64,000 nt of DNA from Paracoccus yeei ATCC BAA-599 (lineage in GTDB: Bacteria; Pseudomonadota; Alphaproteobacteria; Rhodobacterales; Rhodobacteraceae). The position numbers and the translations under genes are program-made. Below the pieces are notes generated by a model that was given only the letters and a program-made list of their open reading frames with translations, made no database searches and was not told where the DNA came from. Positions 33,812 through 42,342 of this stretch are shown here, one piece after another (the stretch's first letter is position 1; each line of letters starts with the position of its first letter). The stretch lies in contig NZ_JHWH01000014.1 of NCBI RefSeq assembly GCF_000622145.1, positions 1 to 64,000 on the forward strand. The letters are read 5' to 3'.

Positions 33812-35593
33812 ATGGGAAACACACGCGCAAACAAACGCTTCCGTTCGCAGGAGTGGTTCGACAACCCGAACAACCCCGGCATGACGGCGCTTTATATCGA
33901 GCGTTACCTGAACCAGCAGTTCACGCGCGAGGAGCTGCAGTCGGCGAGGCCCATCATCGGCATCGCCCAGACCGGCAGCGATCTGTCGCCCTGCAACAAG
34001 ATCCATGTCTTTCTGATGGACCGGATCAAGGCCGGCATCCGCGACGCCGGCGGCATCCCGATGGAATTTCCGGTCCATCCGATCCAGGAAACCGGCAAGC
34101 GCCCGACGGCCGCGCTGGACCGCAACCTGGCCTATCTGGGCCTGGTCGAGGTGCTGCACGGCTATCCCCTGGACGGGGTCGTCCTGACCACCGGCTGCGA
34201 CAAGACCACGCCCGCCATGCTGATGGGCGCGGCCACCGTCGACATTCCCGCGATCACGCTCAACGGCGGGCCGATGCTGGACGGCTGGTGGAAGGGGCAG
34301 CGCGCCGGGTCCGGCACAGTGGTCTGGGAAAGCCGTCGCCTGCTGTCCGAGGGCAAGATCGACTATGAGGAGTTCATGTCGCGGGTCTGCGCCAGCGCCC
34401 CCAGCCTGGGTCACTGCAACACCATGGGCACCGCCAGCACCATGAACGCCATGGCCGAGGCTTTGGGCATGTCGCTGACCGGCTGTTCCGCCATCCCCGC
34501 GCCCTTCCGCGAGCGGATGAACATGGCCTATCTGACCGGCAAGCGCATCGTGGACATGGTCTATGAGGACCTCAAGCCCAGCGACATCCTGACCAGGGCT
34601 GCGTTCGAGAACGCCATCGTCGTAAACTCGGCCATCGGCGGGTCGACCAACGCGCCGCCGCATCTGCAAGCCATCGCCCGCCATATCGGCGTCGAACTGG
34701 ACGTGACCGACTGGCAAAAGATCGGCTTCGACGTGCCCCTGCTCGTCAACATGCAGCCGGCGGGCGAATACCTGGGCGAAAGCTTTTTCCACGCCGGCGG
34801 CGTGCCGGCGGTGATGGGCGAGCTGAAAAAGGCTGGCCGGCTGCACGAAGACTGCATGACCGTCACCGGGCAGAAGATTGGCCAGAACCTGATCGGCTGG
34901 GAAAGCCGCGATCCGCTGGTGATCCGACCCTATGACCAGCCGTTGCGGGAAAACGCGGGCTTCATCGTGCTGACCGGCAACCTGTTCGATTCGGCGCTGA
35001 TGAAGACCAGCGTGATCTCGGCCGATTTCCACCGCAGGTTCCTGTCCGACCAGGGCCGCGAAGGCGTGCACGAGGCCCGCGCCATCGTCTTCGAGGGCCC
35101 CGAGGATTACCATGAGCGCATCAACGATCCCGCGCTGGCGATCGACGAAAACTGCATCCTGTTCATCCGGGGCGTGGGCTGCGTGGGCTATCCCGGCAGC
35201 GCCGAGGTGGTGAACATGCAGCCGCCGGACGCGCTGCTGCTGGCAGGCATCAACCACCTGCCCACCGTGGGCGACGGGCGGCAGTCGGGCACGTCCGAAA
35301 GCCCCTCGATCCTGAACGCCAGCCCCGAGGCGGTGGTCGGCGGGGGGCTGGCCTATCTGAAAACCGGCGATAAGGTGCGGCTGGACCTGAACGCGGGACG
35401 GATGGATGCGCTGGTGGATGAAAGCGAATGGCAGGCCCGCAAGGATGCCTGGGTTCCCCCCGTGCTGGAAAGCCAGACCCCGTGGGAGGAGATCTATCGC
35501 CGCGAGGTCGGCCAGCTTGCCCAAGGCGGCTGCCTGGAGCTCGCGACCGCCTATCAGAAGACCCGGCAGACCCTGCCGCGCGACAATCACTAA
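33812..35593 (+). CDS. xylD: D-xylonate dehydratase (XylD-like, IlvD/Edd family)
   Basis: This 593-residue Fe-S dehydratase converts D-xylonate (or a related aldonate) to the 2-keto-3-deoxy acid. Cluster cysteines are C61 (DLSPCN), C129 (TTGCDKTTP) and C202 (GHCNTMGTAST). The N-terminus RSQEWFDNPNNPGMTALYIERY and the PRDNH end closely resemble Caulobacter XylD. The start MGNTRANKRF at 33812 fits the family; 33791 is possible. It heads the plus-strand operon, divergent from the two dehydratases that use its product. Confidence 0.92.
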   Translation: MGNTRANKRFRSQEWFDNPNNPGMTALYIERYLNQQFTREELQSARPIIGIAQTGSDLSPCNKIHVFLMDRIKAGIRDAGGIPMEFPVHPIQETGKRPTAALDRNLAYLGLVEVLHGYPLDGVVLTTGCDKTTPAMLMGAATVDIPAITLNGGPMLDGWWKGQRAGSGTVVWESRRLLSEGKIDYEEFMSRVCASAPSLGHCNTMGTASTMNAMAEALGMSLTGCSAIPAPFRERMNMAYLTGKRIVDMVYEDLKPSDILTRAAFENAIVVNSAIGGSTNAPPHLQAIARHIGVELDVTDWQKIGFDVPLLVNMQPAGEYLGESFFHAGGVPAVMGELKKAGRLHEDCMTVTGQKIGQNLIGWESRDPLVIRPYDQPLRENAGFIVLTGNLFDSALMKTSVISADFHRRFLSDQGREGVHEARAIVFEGPEDYHERINDPALAIDENCILFIRGVGCVGYPGSAEVVNMQPPDALLLAGINHLPTVGDGRQSGTSESPSILNASPEAVVGGGLAYLKTGDKVRLDLNAGRMDALVDESEWQARKDAWVPPVLESQTPWEEIYRREVGQLAQGGCLELATAYQKTRQTLPRDNH

Positions 35594-35602
35594 GGGGGGA
35601 CG

Positions 35603-36337
35603 ATGCAGAACATCCTGATCACCGGCGGCGGCAGCGGCATCGGCCGCGTCACCGCGCGCCTGTTTCTGGAACGCGGCTGGCGGGTCGGCCTGATCGGCCG
35701 GCGCCAGGATGCGCTTGAGGAGACGGCGGCGAAGAACCCCAACGCGCTGGTCCTGCCCTGCGATGTCACCGATCCCCAGGCGGTGGATGCGGCTTTTGCC
35801 CGCGCGGCCGGCGAATGGGGCCGGCTGGATGTCCTGTTCAACAACGCGGGCGCGGTCCTGATGTCCAAGCTGATCGACGAGATCAGTATCGAGGACTGGC
35901 GCCGGGTGACGGATGTGAACATCACCGGCATGTTCCTGTGCGCCCGCGCCGCGTTCCGCCAGATGCGGACGCAAGACCCGATGGGCGGGCGGATCATCAA
36001 CAACGGCTCGGTCTCGGCCGATGTGCCGCGCCCCGGCTCGGTGCCCTATACGGTGTCGAAACACGCCGTCACCGGGCTGACGCGCACGCTGTCGCTGGAC
36101 GGGCGGCCCTATAACATCGCCTGCGGGCAGGTGGACATCGGCAACGCGCTGACCGACATGGCCCAGGCGATGACCAAGGGCGTGCCGCAGGCCGACGGCT
36201 CGGTCAAGGTCGAGCCGGTGATGGACGCGACCGAGGTGGCGCGCGCGGTCTATCACATGGCCTCGATGCCCGAAGGGACGAACATCCAGTGGCTGACGGT
36301 GATGGCCACGAACATGCCCTATATCGGGCGGGGCTGA
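35603..36337 (+). CDS. SDR-family oxidoreductase
   Basis: This 244-residue SDR has TGGGSGIG at the N-terminus, FNNAGAVL, a catalytic Ser in NNGSVSAD and YTVSK. It lies 9 bases after xylD and 9 before the next gene, so it is in the operon. It lacks evident closeness to Caulobacter XylB (xylose dehydrogenase), so a different sugar-acid or aldehyde step is possible. Function not assigned. Confidence 0.8.
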   Translation: MQNILITGGGSGIGRVTARLFLERGWRVGLIGRRQDALEETAAKNPNALVLPCDVTDPQAVDAAFARAAGEWGRLDVLFNNAGAVLMSKLIDEISIEDWRRVTDVNITGMFLCARAAFRQMRTQDPMGGRIINNGSVSADVPRPGSVPYTVSKHAVTGLTRTLSLDGRPYNIACGQVDIGNALTDMAQAMTKGVPQADGSVKVEPVMDATEVARAVYHMASMPEGTNIQWLTVMATNMPYIGRG

Positions 36338-36346
36338 GGGGGCGGG

Positions 36347-37285
36347 ATGGGCAAGGTTCTGGCCATCGGCCCCTATTCCGACCGTGACGCGGCGGCGCTG
36401 CGGGACGATTTCGACGCGGTTTTTCTGCCCGGCCTCGATGATCTGGCGGGCCTTTCCCCCGAGGATCGCGCGGGCGCGGTGGCGCTGGCCTATCTGGGGC
36501 ACCATCCGCTGGACGGCGCCGTCATGGACCAGCTGCCCGGTCTGCGGGTGATCGCGAACTTCGGCGTGGGCTTCGACGCCATCGACGTGCCTGCCGCGAG
36601 TGCGCGCGGCATCACCGTCACCAACACGCCCGAGGTGCTGAACGACGATGTGGCCGACCTGGCCGTCGCGCTGCTGATCGCCGAAAACCGCCGCCTGAAC
36701 GGGGCCGAGGGATGGTTGCGCGCCGGCCGCTGGGCCCAGGGCGGCGACTATCCCCTGGCCCGCAAGATGTCGGGCCGGCGGGTCGGCATCCTGGGCCTTG
36801 GCCGCATCGGGCGCGAGATCGCCGACCGCCTGGCGGCCTTCAAATGCGAGCTTCACTATTTCTCGCGCAGCGAAAAGCCGACCCCCGGCTGGACCTGGCA
36901 TGCCGATCCGGTGGCGCTGGCCCGGGCGGTGGACGACCTGGTCGTCGCCGTCGTGGGCGGGCCGGACACGCAGGGCCTGGTCTCGGCCGAGGTGATCGCC
37001 GCACTGGGGCCGGACGGGATCATCGTGAACATCGCCCGCGGCTCGGTCATCAATGAGGCCGCGTTGCTGGATGCGCTGGAAGGCGGGGCCTTGCGCGGCG
37101 CGGGCCTCGACGTGTTCCGGGGCGAGCCGCATGTCGATCCGCGCTTTCTGGCGCTGCCGAACGTCACGCTGTTGCCGCATGTGGGCTCCGCCACGGCCGA
37201 GACGCGCGCCGCGATGGGCGTCTTGCAGCGGCAGAACCTGCGCGCCGTGCTGGATGGACGGCCCGCCGTCACGCCGGTCAACTGA
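36347..37285 (+). CDS. D-2-hydroxyacid dehydrogenase (glyoxylate/hydroxypyruvate reductase-like)
   Basis: This 312-residue enzyme has the NAD fold GLGRIG near 148-153, the catalytic Arg in NIARGS, Glu in FRGEPHVD and His in LLPHVGSAT. Relatives reduce glyoxylate and hydroxypyruvate. It sits in the xylD operon, 9 bases after the SDR gene. Together with the hydroxypyruvate-isomerase-like gene at 39.8 kb it may handle C2-C3 aldehyde or keto-acid by-products. Confidence 0.85.
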   Translation: MGKVLAIGPYSDRDAAALRDDFDAVFLPGLDDLAGLSPEDRAGAVALAYLGHHPLDGAVMDQLPGLRVIANFGVGFDAIDVPAASARGITVTNTPEVLNDDVADLAVALLIAENRRLNGAEGWLRAGRWAQGGDYPLARKMSGRRVGILGLGRIGREIADRLAAFKCELHYFSRSEKPTPGWTWHADPVALARAVDDLVVAVVGGPDTQGLVSAEVIAALGPDGIIVNIARGSVINEAALLDALEGGALRGAGLDVFRGEPHVDPRFLALPNVTLLPHVGSATAETRAAMGVLQRQNLRAVLDGRPAVTPVN

Positions 37286-37296
37286 GGGATGCGCCG

Positions 37297-37992
37297 GTGA
37301 CCGAGGACACGCTTGCCGCGGCCATCGCCCATGAATTGCGCCGCGAGATCCTGCGCGGCAACCTGCCCCCCGGTGCGCCGATCAAGGAACGCGACAATGC
37401 CGAACGCCAGGGCGTGTCCCGCACCCCCATGCGCGAGGCGATCCGGATCCTCGCGAAAGAGGGGCTGGTGGTGCTGCGCCCGCTGCGCAGCCCGGTCGTG
37501 GCCGATCCCTCGCTGACCGAGATCATCGACCAGATCCAGGTGCTGCATGCGCTGGAACTGCTGTCGGGCGAACTGGCCTGCCAGCGCGCGACCGAGGCCG
37601 AGATCGCCGGCATCGGCGCGCTGAAGGACCGGATCGAGGCCATCTATGGCGAGGCCGACACCCTGGACGTGTTCGAACTGGACATGCAGTTCCATTCCGC
37701 CATCGTCGCCGCCGCCCATAATGCGGCGCTTGCGGACACCCACGGCGCCTATATGGCGCGGCTGTGGCGGGCGCGCTATCTGTCGGCGCGGCGCAAGCTG
37801 TCCCGGGACCGGGTGCTGCGCCAGCACCGGGCGATCCACGCCGCGCTGGCCGCGCGCGACGTGGACGCGATCAAGACCGAGGTTGCGGCCCATCTGGGGG
37901 CGATGATCGACAACATCAGGGACCATTTCCGCGAGGAAACGGGGCAGGACAGGATGGACCGCAGCAGCGGCCCGACAGAGGCCGCACCATGA
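37297..37992 (+). CDS. GntR-family (FCD) transcriptional regulator 2
   Basis: This 231-residue FadR-type regulator has a winged helix LRREILRGNLPPGAPIKERDNAERQGVSRTPMREAIRIL and an FCD domain with ELDMQFHSAIVAAAH, QHRAIHAALAARD and VAAHLGAMI ligand positions. It starts with GTG at 37297, 11 bases after the dehydrogenase gene, and overlaps the next gene by 4. Being in the xylD operon, it is the best candidate to bind the two TGGTATACCA sites in that operon's promoter. Confidence 0.85.
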   Translation: MTEDTLAAAIAHELRREILRGNLPPGAPIKERDNAERQGVSRTPMREAIRILAKEGLVVLRPLRSPVVADPSLTEIIDQIQVLHALELLSGELACQRATEAEIAGIGALKDRIEAIYGEADTLDVFELDMQFHSAIVAAAHNAALADTHGAYMARLWRARYLSARRKLSRDRVLRQHRAIHAALAARDVDAIKTEVAAHLGAMIDNIRDHFREETGQDRMDRSSGPTEAAP

Positions 37993-38924
37993 GGCGCAAC
38001 GCCACCCTGGGCGGCATCGTCATGTTCGCGACCGCCGTGGCGCTGTTCGCAACGCTGGACACGACCGCAAAATGGCTGATGAGCACGGGGCTTGCGGCCC
38101 TGCAGGTGGCCTTCGTGCGCTATGCCGGGCACCTGGTCGCGACGCTGGCGGTGACGCTGCCCCGGCAGGGGCTCGGGGTGCTGCGCTCGGTCGATCCGCG
38201 GCTGCAGCTGGCGCGCTCGCTGTGCCTGCTGGGCAGCACGGGGCTGAACTTCGTCGCGCTGAGCTATCTGCCGCTGACGACCGTCACCGCGATCATGTTC
38301 GCAAGCCCGGTGATCGTGACCCTGCTGGCGGTGCCGCTGCTGGGCGAACGGGTCGGGCTGATGCAGTTCGCCGCCATCCTGCTGGGATTTCTGGGCGTGC
38401 TGATCGTCGTCTCGCCCTGGGACGCGGAACTGCACTGGGCGATTTTCCTGTCGCTGGGGTCATGCATCTGCACCTCGGTCTATTTCATCCTGTCGCGGAT
38501 GCTGGCGCGCGAGGCGACGGCGACGCAGCAGATCTGGGCCAGCGGCATCGCCACACTGTTCCTGGCGCCCCTGGCCTTCTGGCAATGGCAGGAGCCCTCC
38601 GGCCCGCTGGTCGTGCTGATGATGTGCCTGATCGGGTTGTTCGGCGCCAGTTCGCACAGCCTGGTGACGCTGGCGCACCGGATGGCCGATGCCTCGGTCC
38701 TGGCGCCGGTGGTCTATCTGCAGCTACTGTTCGCGACCATCGGCGGCTATGTGGTCTTTCACCAGGTGCCGGGCGCCTCGACGCTGCTGGGTGCGATGGT
38801 CATCATCGCCGGGGGCGTGCTGCTTTGGCTCTCGGGGCGGCGAAAGAGAATTGCGGCAATCAGGACTTCCGCCATCGCGATTTCTTCGGAACAGTCGGAA
38901 CGGAAACTCAAGGAGGACAGATGA
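37989..38924 (+). CDS. EamA/DMT-family transporter
   Basis: This 311-residue membrane protein has about ten helices in two EamA repeats (first near 10-140, second near 150-285). An ATGA overlap joins it to the GntR gene and again to the FAH gene. Start MRRNATLGGIVMFAT at 37989; the longer frame is antiphase to gntR. In this operon it may move a sugar acid or its degradation product; direction and substrate are unknown. Confidence 0.85.
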   Translation: MRRNATLGGIVMFATAVALFATLDTTAKWLMSTGLAALQVAFVRYAGHLVATLAVTLPRQGLGVLRSVDPRLQLARSLCLLGSTGLNFVALSYLPLTTVTAIMFASPVIVTLLAVPLLGERVGLMQFAAILLGFLGVLIVVSPWDAELHWAIFLSLGSCICTSVYFILSRMLAREATATQQIWASGIATLFLAPLAFWQWQEPSGPLVVLMMCLIGLFGASSHSLVTLAHRMADASVLAPVVYLQLLFATIGGYVVFHQVPGASTLLGAMVIIAGGVLLWLSGRRKRIAAIRTSAIAISSEQSERKLKEDR

Positions 38925-39760
38925 AACTTTTGCGCTATGGCCCCGAGGGCCAGGAAAAGCCCGGCCTGCTGGATGCCGATGGCCGGATCCGCGACCTGTC
39001 GGGCCAGGTCCCAGACATCGCGGGCGACGTGCTGACCCCCGAGGGGCTGGAACGGCTGGCCGCGCTGGACCCGGCCAGCCTGCCCGTGGTCGAGGGCTCG
39101 CCCCGCATCGGCGCCTGCGTGGGGCAGGTGCGCAAGTTCATCGCCATCGGCCTGAACTATGCCGACCACGCCGCCGAAAGCGGCATGGCCGTGCCGTCCG
39201 AGCCGGTCGTCTTCAGCAAATGGACCAGTTGCATCGTCGGCCCGGACGACGACGTGGTGCTGCCCCCCGGCTCGCGGAAATCCGACTGGGAGGTCGAGCT
39301 GGGCGTGGTCATCGGCAAGACCGCGCGACAGGTGTCCGAGGCCGAGGCGCTGGACCATGTCGCGGGCTATTGCGTGGTCAACGACGTGTCCGAACGCGAA
39401 TGGCAGCTGGAGCGCGGCAACACCTGGGACAAGGGCAAGGGGTTCGACACCTTCGGTCCCATCGGCCCCTGGCTTGTGACCCGCGACGAGGTGCCGGACC
39501 CGCAGGACCTGTCGATGTGGCTCGAGGTGGACGGCAAGCGCTATCAGGACGGTTCGACCAAGACGATGGTGTTCGGCGTGGCGGCGCTGGTCGCCTATTG
39601 CTCGCGGCTGATGACGCTGCTGCCGGGCGATGTGATCACGACCGGCACGCCCCCCGGCGTCGGCATGGGGCAGAAGCCTCCGGTCTATCTGAAGGGCGGC
39701 GAGGTCATGCGCCTGGGGATCCAGGGTCTGGGCGAACAGACCCAGCGCGTGCGGGCCTGA
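38921..39760 (+). CDS. Fumarylacetoacetate hydrolase family protein (2,4-diketo-3-deoxy-sugar-acid hydrolase-like)
   Basis: This 279-residue FAH-fold protein is distinct from XylX. Metal and active-site segments are IGLNYADHAAESGM, WEVELGVVIGKTAR, GYCVVNDVSEREWQ and ITTGTPPGVGMGQKP. AAGGAGG lies before the ATG at 38921. Close relatives are ureidoglycolate lyase-like or 2,4-diketo-3-deoxy-L-fuconate/rhamnonate hydrolases. With the SDR genes nearby it could form a non-phosphorylating diketo-hydrolase branch; this is an inference. Confidence 0.8.
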   Translation: MKLLRYGPEGQEKPGLLDADGRIRDLSGQVPDIAGDVLTPEGLERLAALDPASLPVVEGSPRIGACVGQVRKFIAIGLNYADHAAESGMAVPSEPVVFSKWTSCIVGPDDDVVLPPGSRKSDWEVELGVVIGKTARQVSEAEALDHVAGYCVVNDVSEREWQLERGNTWDKGKGFDTFGPIGPWLVTRDEVPDPQDLSMWLEVDGKRYQDGSTKTMVFGVAALVAYCSRLMTLLPGDVITTGTPPGVGMGQKPPVYLKGGEVMRLGIQGLGEQTQRVRA

Positions 39761-39808
39761 CATCGGGCGGCGGGGCGACCCGCCGCCCTTTTTCCATGGG
39801 GAAATGCG

Positions 39809-40564
39809 ATGCGGTTTTCCGCCAACCTGGGCTTTCTCTGGGCCGACCTGCCCCTGCCGCAGGCGATCCGCGCCGCGGCGGCGGCGGGCTTCGATGCCGT
39901 CGAATGCCACTGGCCCTATGACGCCGACCCGGCCGAGGTCGCGGCCGCCCTGCGCGACACCGGCCTGCCGATGCTGGGGCTGAACACCCTGCGCGGGGCC
40001 TTGGGCGAAAACGGGCTTTCTGCGCTGCCGGGCCGCGAGGCCGAGGCGCGGGCCGAGATCGACCGCGCCATCGCCTATGCCCGCGCCATCGGCTGCGGCG
40101 CCATCCATGTCATGGCGGGCTTTGCCGAGGGCGCGGCGGCCGAGGCGGTGTTCCTGGCGAACCTGGACCATGCCTGCCGTTCGGCGCCCGACCTGACCAT
40201 CCTGATCGAGCCGCTGAACCGCCATGACGCGCCGGGTTACTTCCTGACCGGCTCGGACCAGGCGGCGCGGCTGATCGAACGGGCGGGGCACGCGAACCTG
40301 AAGCTGATGTTCGACTGCTATCACCTGCAGATCATGGAGGGGGATCTTTCGCGGCGGCTGCGGGCGCTGCTGCCGGTCATCGGGCATGTGCAGATCGCCT
40401 CGGTCCCCGACCGGGGCACGCCGGATCATGGCGAGCTGGATTATCGCCATATCTGCGGCGTGCTGCGCGATCTGGGATGGGATCGGTCGTTGGGGGCGGA
40501 ATACCGGCCTGTCGGGGCGACAGAGGACAGCCTGGGCTGGTTGCCGGTGCTGCGCGCGGTCTGA
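39809..40564 (+). CDS. Hydroxypyruvate isomerase-like protein (candidate 2-oxo-tetronate isomerase)
   Basis: This 251-residue TIM-barrel isomerase of the Hyi/OtnI family has MRFSANLGFLWADLPL, the metal/catalytic Glu in ILIEPLNRHDAPGYF, FDCYHLQIMEGD, HVQIASVPDRGTPDHGELDY and the last Glu in LGAEYRP. Hyi interconverts hydroxypyruvate and tartronate semialdehyde; OtnI isomerises 2-oxo-tetronate to 3-oxo. With denD and ltnD close by, OtnI activity is plausible. It lies 48 bases after the FAH gene. Confidence 0.82.
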   Translation: MRFSANLGFLWADLPLPQAIRAAAAAGFDAVECHWPYDADPAEVAAALRDTGLPMLGLNTLRGALGENGLSALPGREAEARAEIDRAIAYARAIGCGAIHVMAGFAEGAAAEAVFLANLDHACRSAPDLTILIEPLNRHDAPGYFLTGSDQAARLIERAGHANLKLMFDCYHLQIMEGDLSRRLRALLPVIGHVQIASVPDRGTPDHGELDYRHICGVLRDLGWDRSLGAEYRPVGATEDSLGWLPVLRAV

Positions 40565-40592
40565 CGGCGCGGCGCCGGTGGCGCGGCTGGCG

Positions 40593-40620
40593 TGGGTATT
40601 TGGAAAACGGTGAAGATCAG
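40593..40620. repeat. Intergenic repeat copy (tail)
   Basis: GGGTATTTGGAAAACGGTGAAGATCAG matches the tail of the repeats at 29050 and 29105. It spans the gap between the convergent isomerase and ltnD genes and includes the ltnD stop codon. Confidence 0.55.
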
Positions 40621-41519
40621 GCGGGGTCGCCCGGCAGCCGGGCCTTGGCCTTGCGGGCCAGGATCCTGGCCACCGAGGCGTCGGCCTGGCGGCCGAGGCC
40701 CGCCTGCGCGGCCTCGCGGTAAAGCGCCAGCGCGGCGGTGGCGAGCGGGGTGGGCGTGTCCAGCGCCTGGGCCGCGTCGGTGACGATGCCCAGATCCTTG
40801 ACGAAGATGTCCACCGCCGAGAAGGGCGTGTAGTCGCCCCGGACCACCTGCGGGCCGCGGTTCTGGAACATCCAGCTGTTGCCGGCGCATTCCGCGATCA
40901 CATCCTGCACCGTCGCCAGATCCAGGCCGGATTTCGCGGCCAGGACCATCGCCTCGGCCATGGCGGCGATGTGGACACCGGCCAGAAGCTGGTTGATCAG
41001 CTTCATCCGGCTGCCGGCGCCGGGTTCCTCGCCCAGGCGGAAGACCCGCGCCGCGATGGCGTCGAGCGCCGGCTGGATGCGCCGGAAGGCCTGCTCGGGC
41101 CCCGAGGCCATGATGCTGATCGCGCCTTCGCGTGCCTTAGCGGCCCCGCCCGAGACCGGCGCGTCGATGGCGAACATCCCTGCCGTGGTGAGGTCGGCGG
41201 CGATCGCCACCGCGTCGTCGGGCGGCATGGTCGGGCAGAGCACAAAGACGGTGCCGGGCCGGGCCGCCGCGACCGCGCCACCCTGGAACAGCACGCGGCG
41301 CGTCTGGGCGGCATCGACCAGGAAGACGAAGACCGCGTCGCTGTCCTGCACTGCCTCGGCCGGTGTCGTGGCGACCCGGCCCCCGGCCGCCGCCAGGTCC
41401 CGGCCTGGCTGGGGGTCGAGGTCGAGCCCGGTGACCGGGATGCCGGCGCGGGCCAGCGACAGCGCGGCGCCAAGCCCCATCGAGCCCAGCCCGATGACGG
41501 TCGTCGAGAGGTCGGTCAT
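40617..41519 (-). CDS. ltnD: L-threonate dehydrogenase-like protein (3-hydroxyisobutyrate dehydrogenase family)
   Basis: This 300-residue beta-hydroxyacid dehydrogenase has the NAD fold GLGSMGLG near the N-terminus, DAPVSGGAAKAREG and the catalytic Lys in GSRMKLINQLL. It belongs to the LtnD branch, which oxidises L-threonate to 2-oxo-tetronate. It follows a GntR regulator gene by 21 bases. Together with DenD both tetronate entry enzymes are present. Tartronate semialdehyde reductase is the main alternative. Confidence 0.75.
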   Translation of the reverse strand: MTDLSTTVIGLGSMGLGAALSLARAGIPVTGLDLDPQPGRDLAAAGGRVATTPAEAVQDSDAVFVFLVDAAQTRRVLFQGGAVAAARPGTVFVLCPTMPPDDAVAIAADLTTAGMFAIDAPVSGGAAKAREGAISIMASGPEQAFRRIQPALDAIAARVFRLGEEPGAGSRMKLINQLLAGVHIAAMAEAMVLAAKSGLDLATVQDVIAECAGNSWMFQNRGPQVVRGDYTPFSAVDIFVKDLGIVTDAAQALDTPTPLATAALALYREAAQAGLGRQADASVARILARKAKARLPGDPA

Positions 41520-41540
41520 CCGGTTTCCCCCTTGAAGCGG

Positions 41541-42299
41541 TCAGACATTCATCGACAGGTCGTAATGCATCCGCGCCAGCCCGGGCTCGGCCCGGTCGAA
41601 CAGTTCGGGCGACAGCCGGACCACCGCCGGCAGGTCCTCGAACACGCGGCGCAGGTGCAGGCGCATGGTCGCCTCGGCCATGTCGGGGTCCTGGCTTGCG
41701 ATGGCATCGACGATGGCGCGGTGCTGGTCCACCATGACCTGGGCCGGGGTCACGGCCGAGAGCAGGTGGCGTACGCGGTCCAGGTGGATCTTGAGCCCCT
41801 GCAGGTGGACGCCGACCAGCGCCTTGCCGGCGATGGCGGCCAGGGCGGCGTGGAACTCCTCGTCCAGGGCGACCAGCCGGGCGGGGTCGCCAGGGTCCAC
41901 GGCGGCCTGCCGGTCGATCATCGCGCGCAGCCGGCCGACCTCGGCGGGACCGGCCATGCGGGTGGCGATGCGCACGATGTCGGCCTCGGTCGCCTCGCGG
42001 ATGAAGCGGGTGTCGAGCACCCAGTCCATGTTGATGCGCGTGACGAAGGTGCCGCGCTGGGGCCGCACCTCCAGCAGGCCCTCGGCGGCCAGGCGGATGA
42101 AGGCCTCGCGCACGGGCTGGCGCGAGAGGTCGTACTGGTCGGCGATGTCCTGTTCCGACAGCCGCATGCCGGGCTGCAGGTCGCCGGTCACGATCCGGCG
42201 GCGCAGCAGGGCATGCATCTGGGCCGCCGCCGGCAGGTCGGGGTCGGCGGCGGGGCAGGCCGGCTGGGGCCGCTGGTCGGTGTGTAACGCTGCCTTCAT
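41541..42299 (-). CDS. GntR-family (FCD) transcriptional regulator 3
   Basis: This 252-residue FadR-type regulator has a winged helix LRRRIVTGDLQPGMRLSEQDIADQYDLSRQPVREAF and FCD ligands in ALDEEFHAALAA, VDQHRAIVDAI and RLHLRRVFED. The ATG at 42299 has CAGGAGG 5 bases upstream; the open frame beyond is galM antiframe. It precedes ltnD, which it probably controls. A partial repeat copy fills the gap to galM. Confidence 0.86.
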   Translation of the reverse strand: MKAALHTDQRPQPACPAADPDLPAAAQMHALLRRRIVTGDLQPGMRLSEQDIADQYDLSRQPVREAFIRLAAEGLLEVRPQRGTFVTRINMDWVLDTRFIREATEADIVRIATRMAGPAEVGRLRAMIDRQAAVDPGDPARLVALDEEFHAALAAIAGKALVGVHLQGLKIHLDRVRHLLSAVTPAQVMVDQHRAIVDAIASQDPDMAEATMRLHLRRVFEDLPAVVRLSPELFDRAEPGLARMHYDLSMNV

Positions 42300-42310
42300 C
42301 GGCCCTCCTG

Positions 42311-42336
42311 CCCCGGTATTTCGGACGAATGGGGGG
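42311..42336. repeat. Intergenic repeat copy (short)
   Basis: CCCCGGTATTTCGGACGAATGGGG at about 42311-42334 shares the GGTATTTCGG core of the window's repeats. It lies between galM and the GntR gene. Confidence 0.5.
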
Positions 42337-42342
42337 CTTGCG

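Noticed and set aside
35603..36337. Assignment of this SDR as xylose dehydrogenase XylB
   Set aside because: It lacks the recognisable XylB segments, and position alone is not enough.
31634..37180. A 1,848-codon open frame on the minus strand
   Set aside because: Only the xylX part (31634-32764) has family similarity; the rest is antisense to xylD, SDR and dehydrogenase genes and reflects high GC with few stops.
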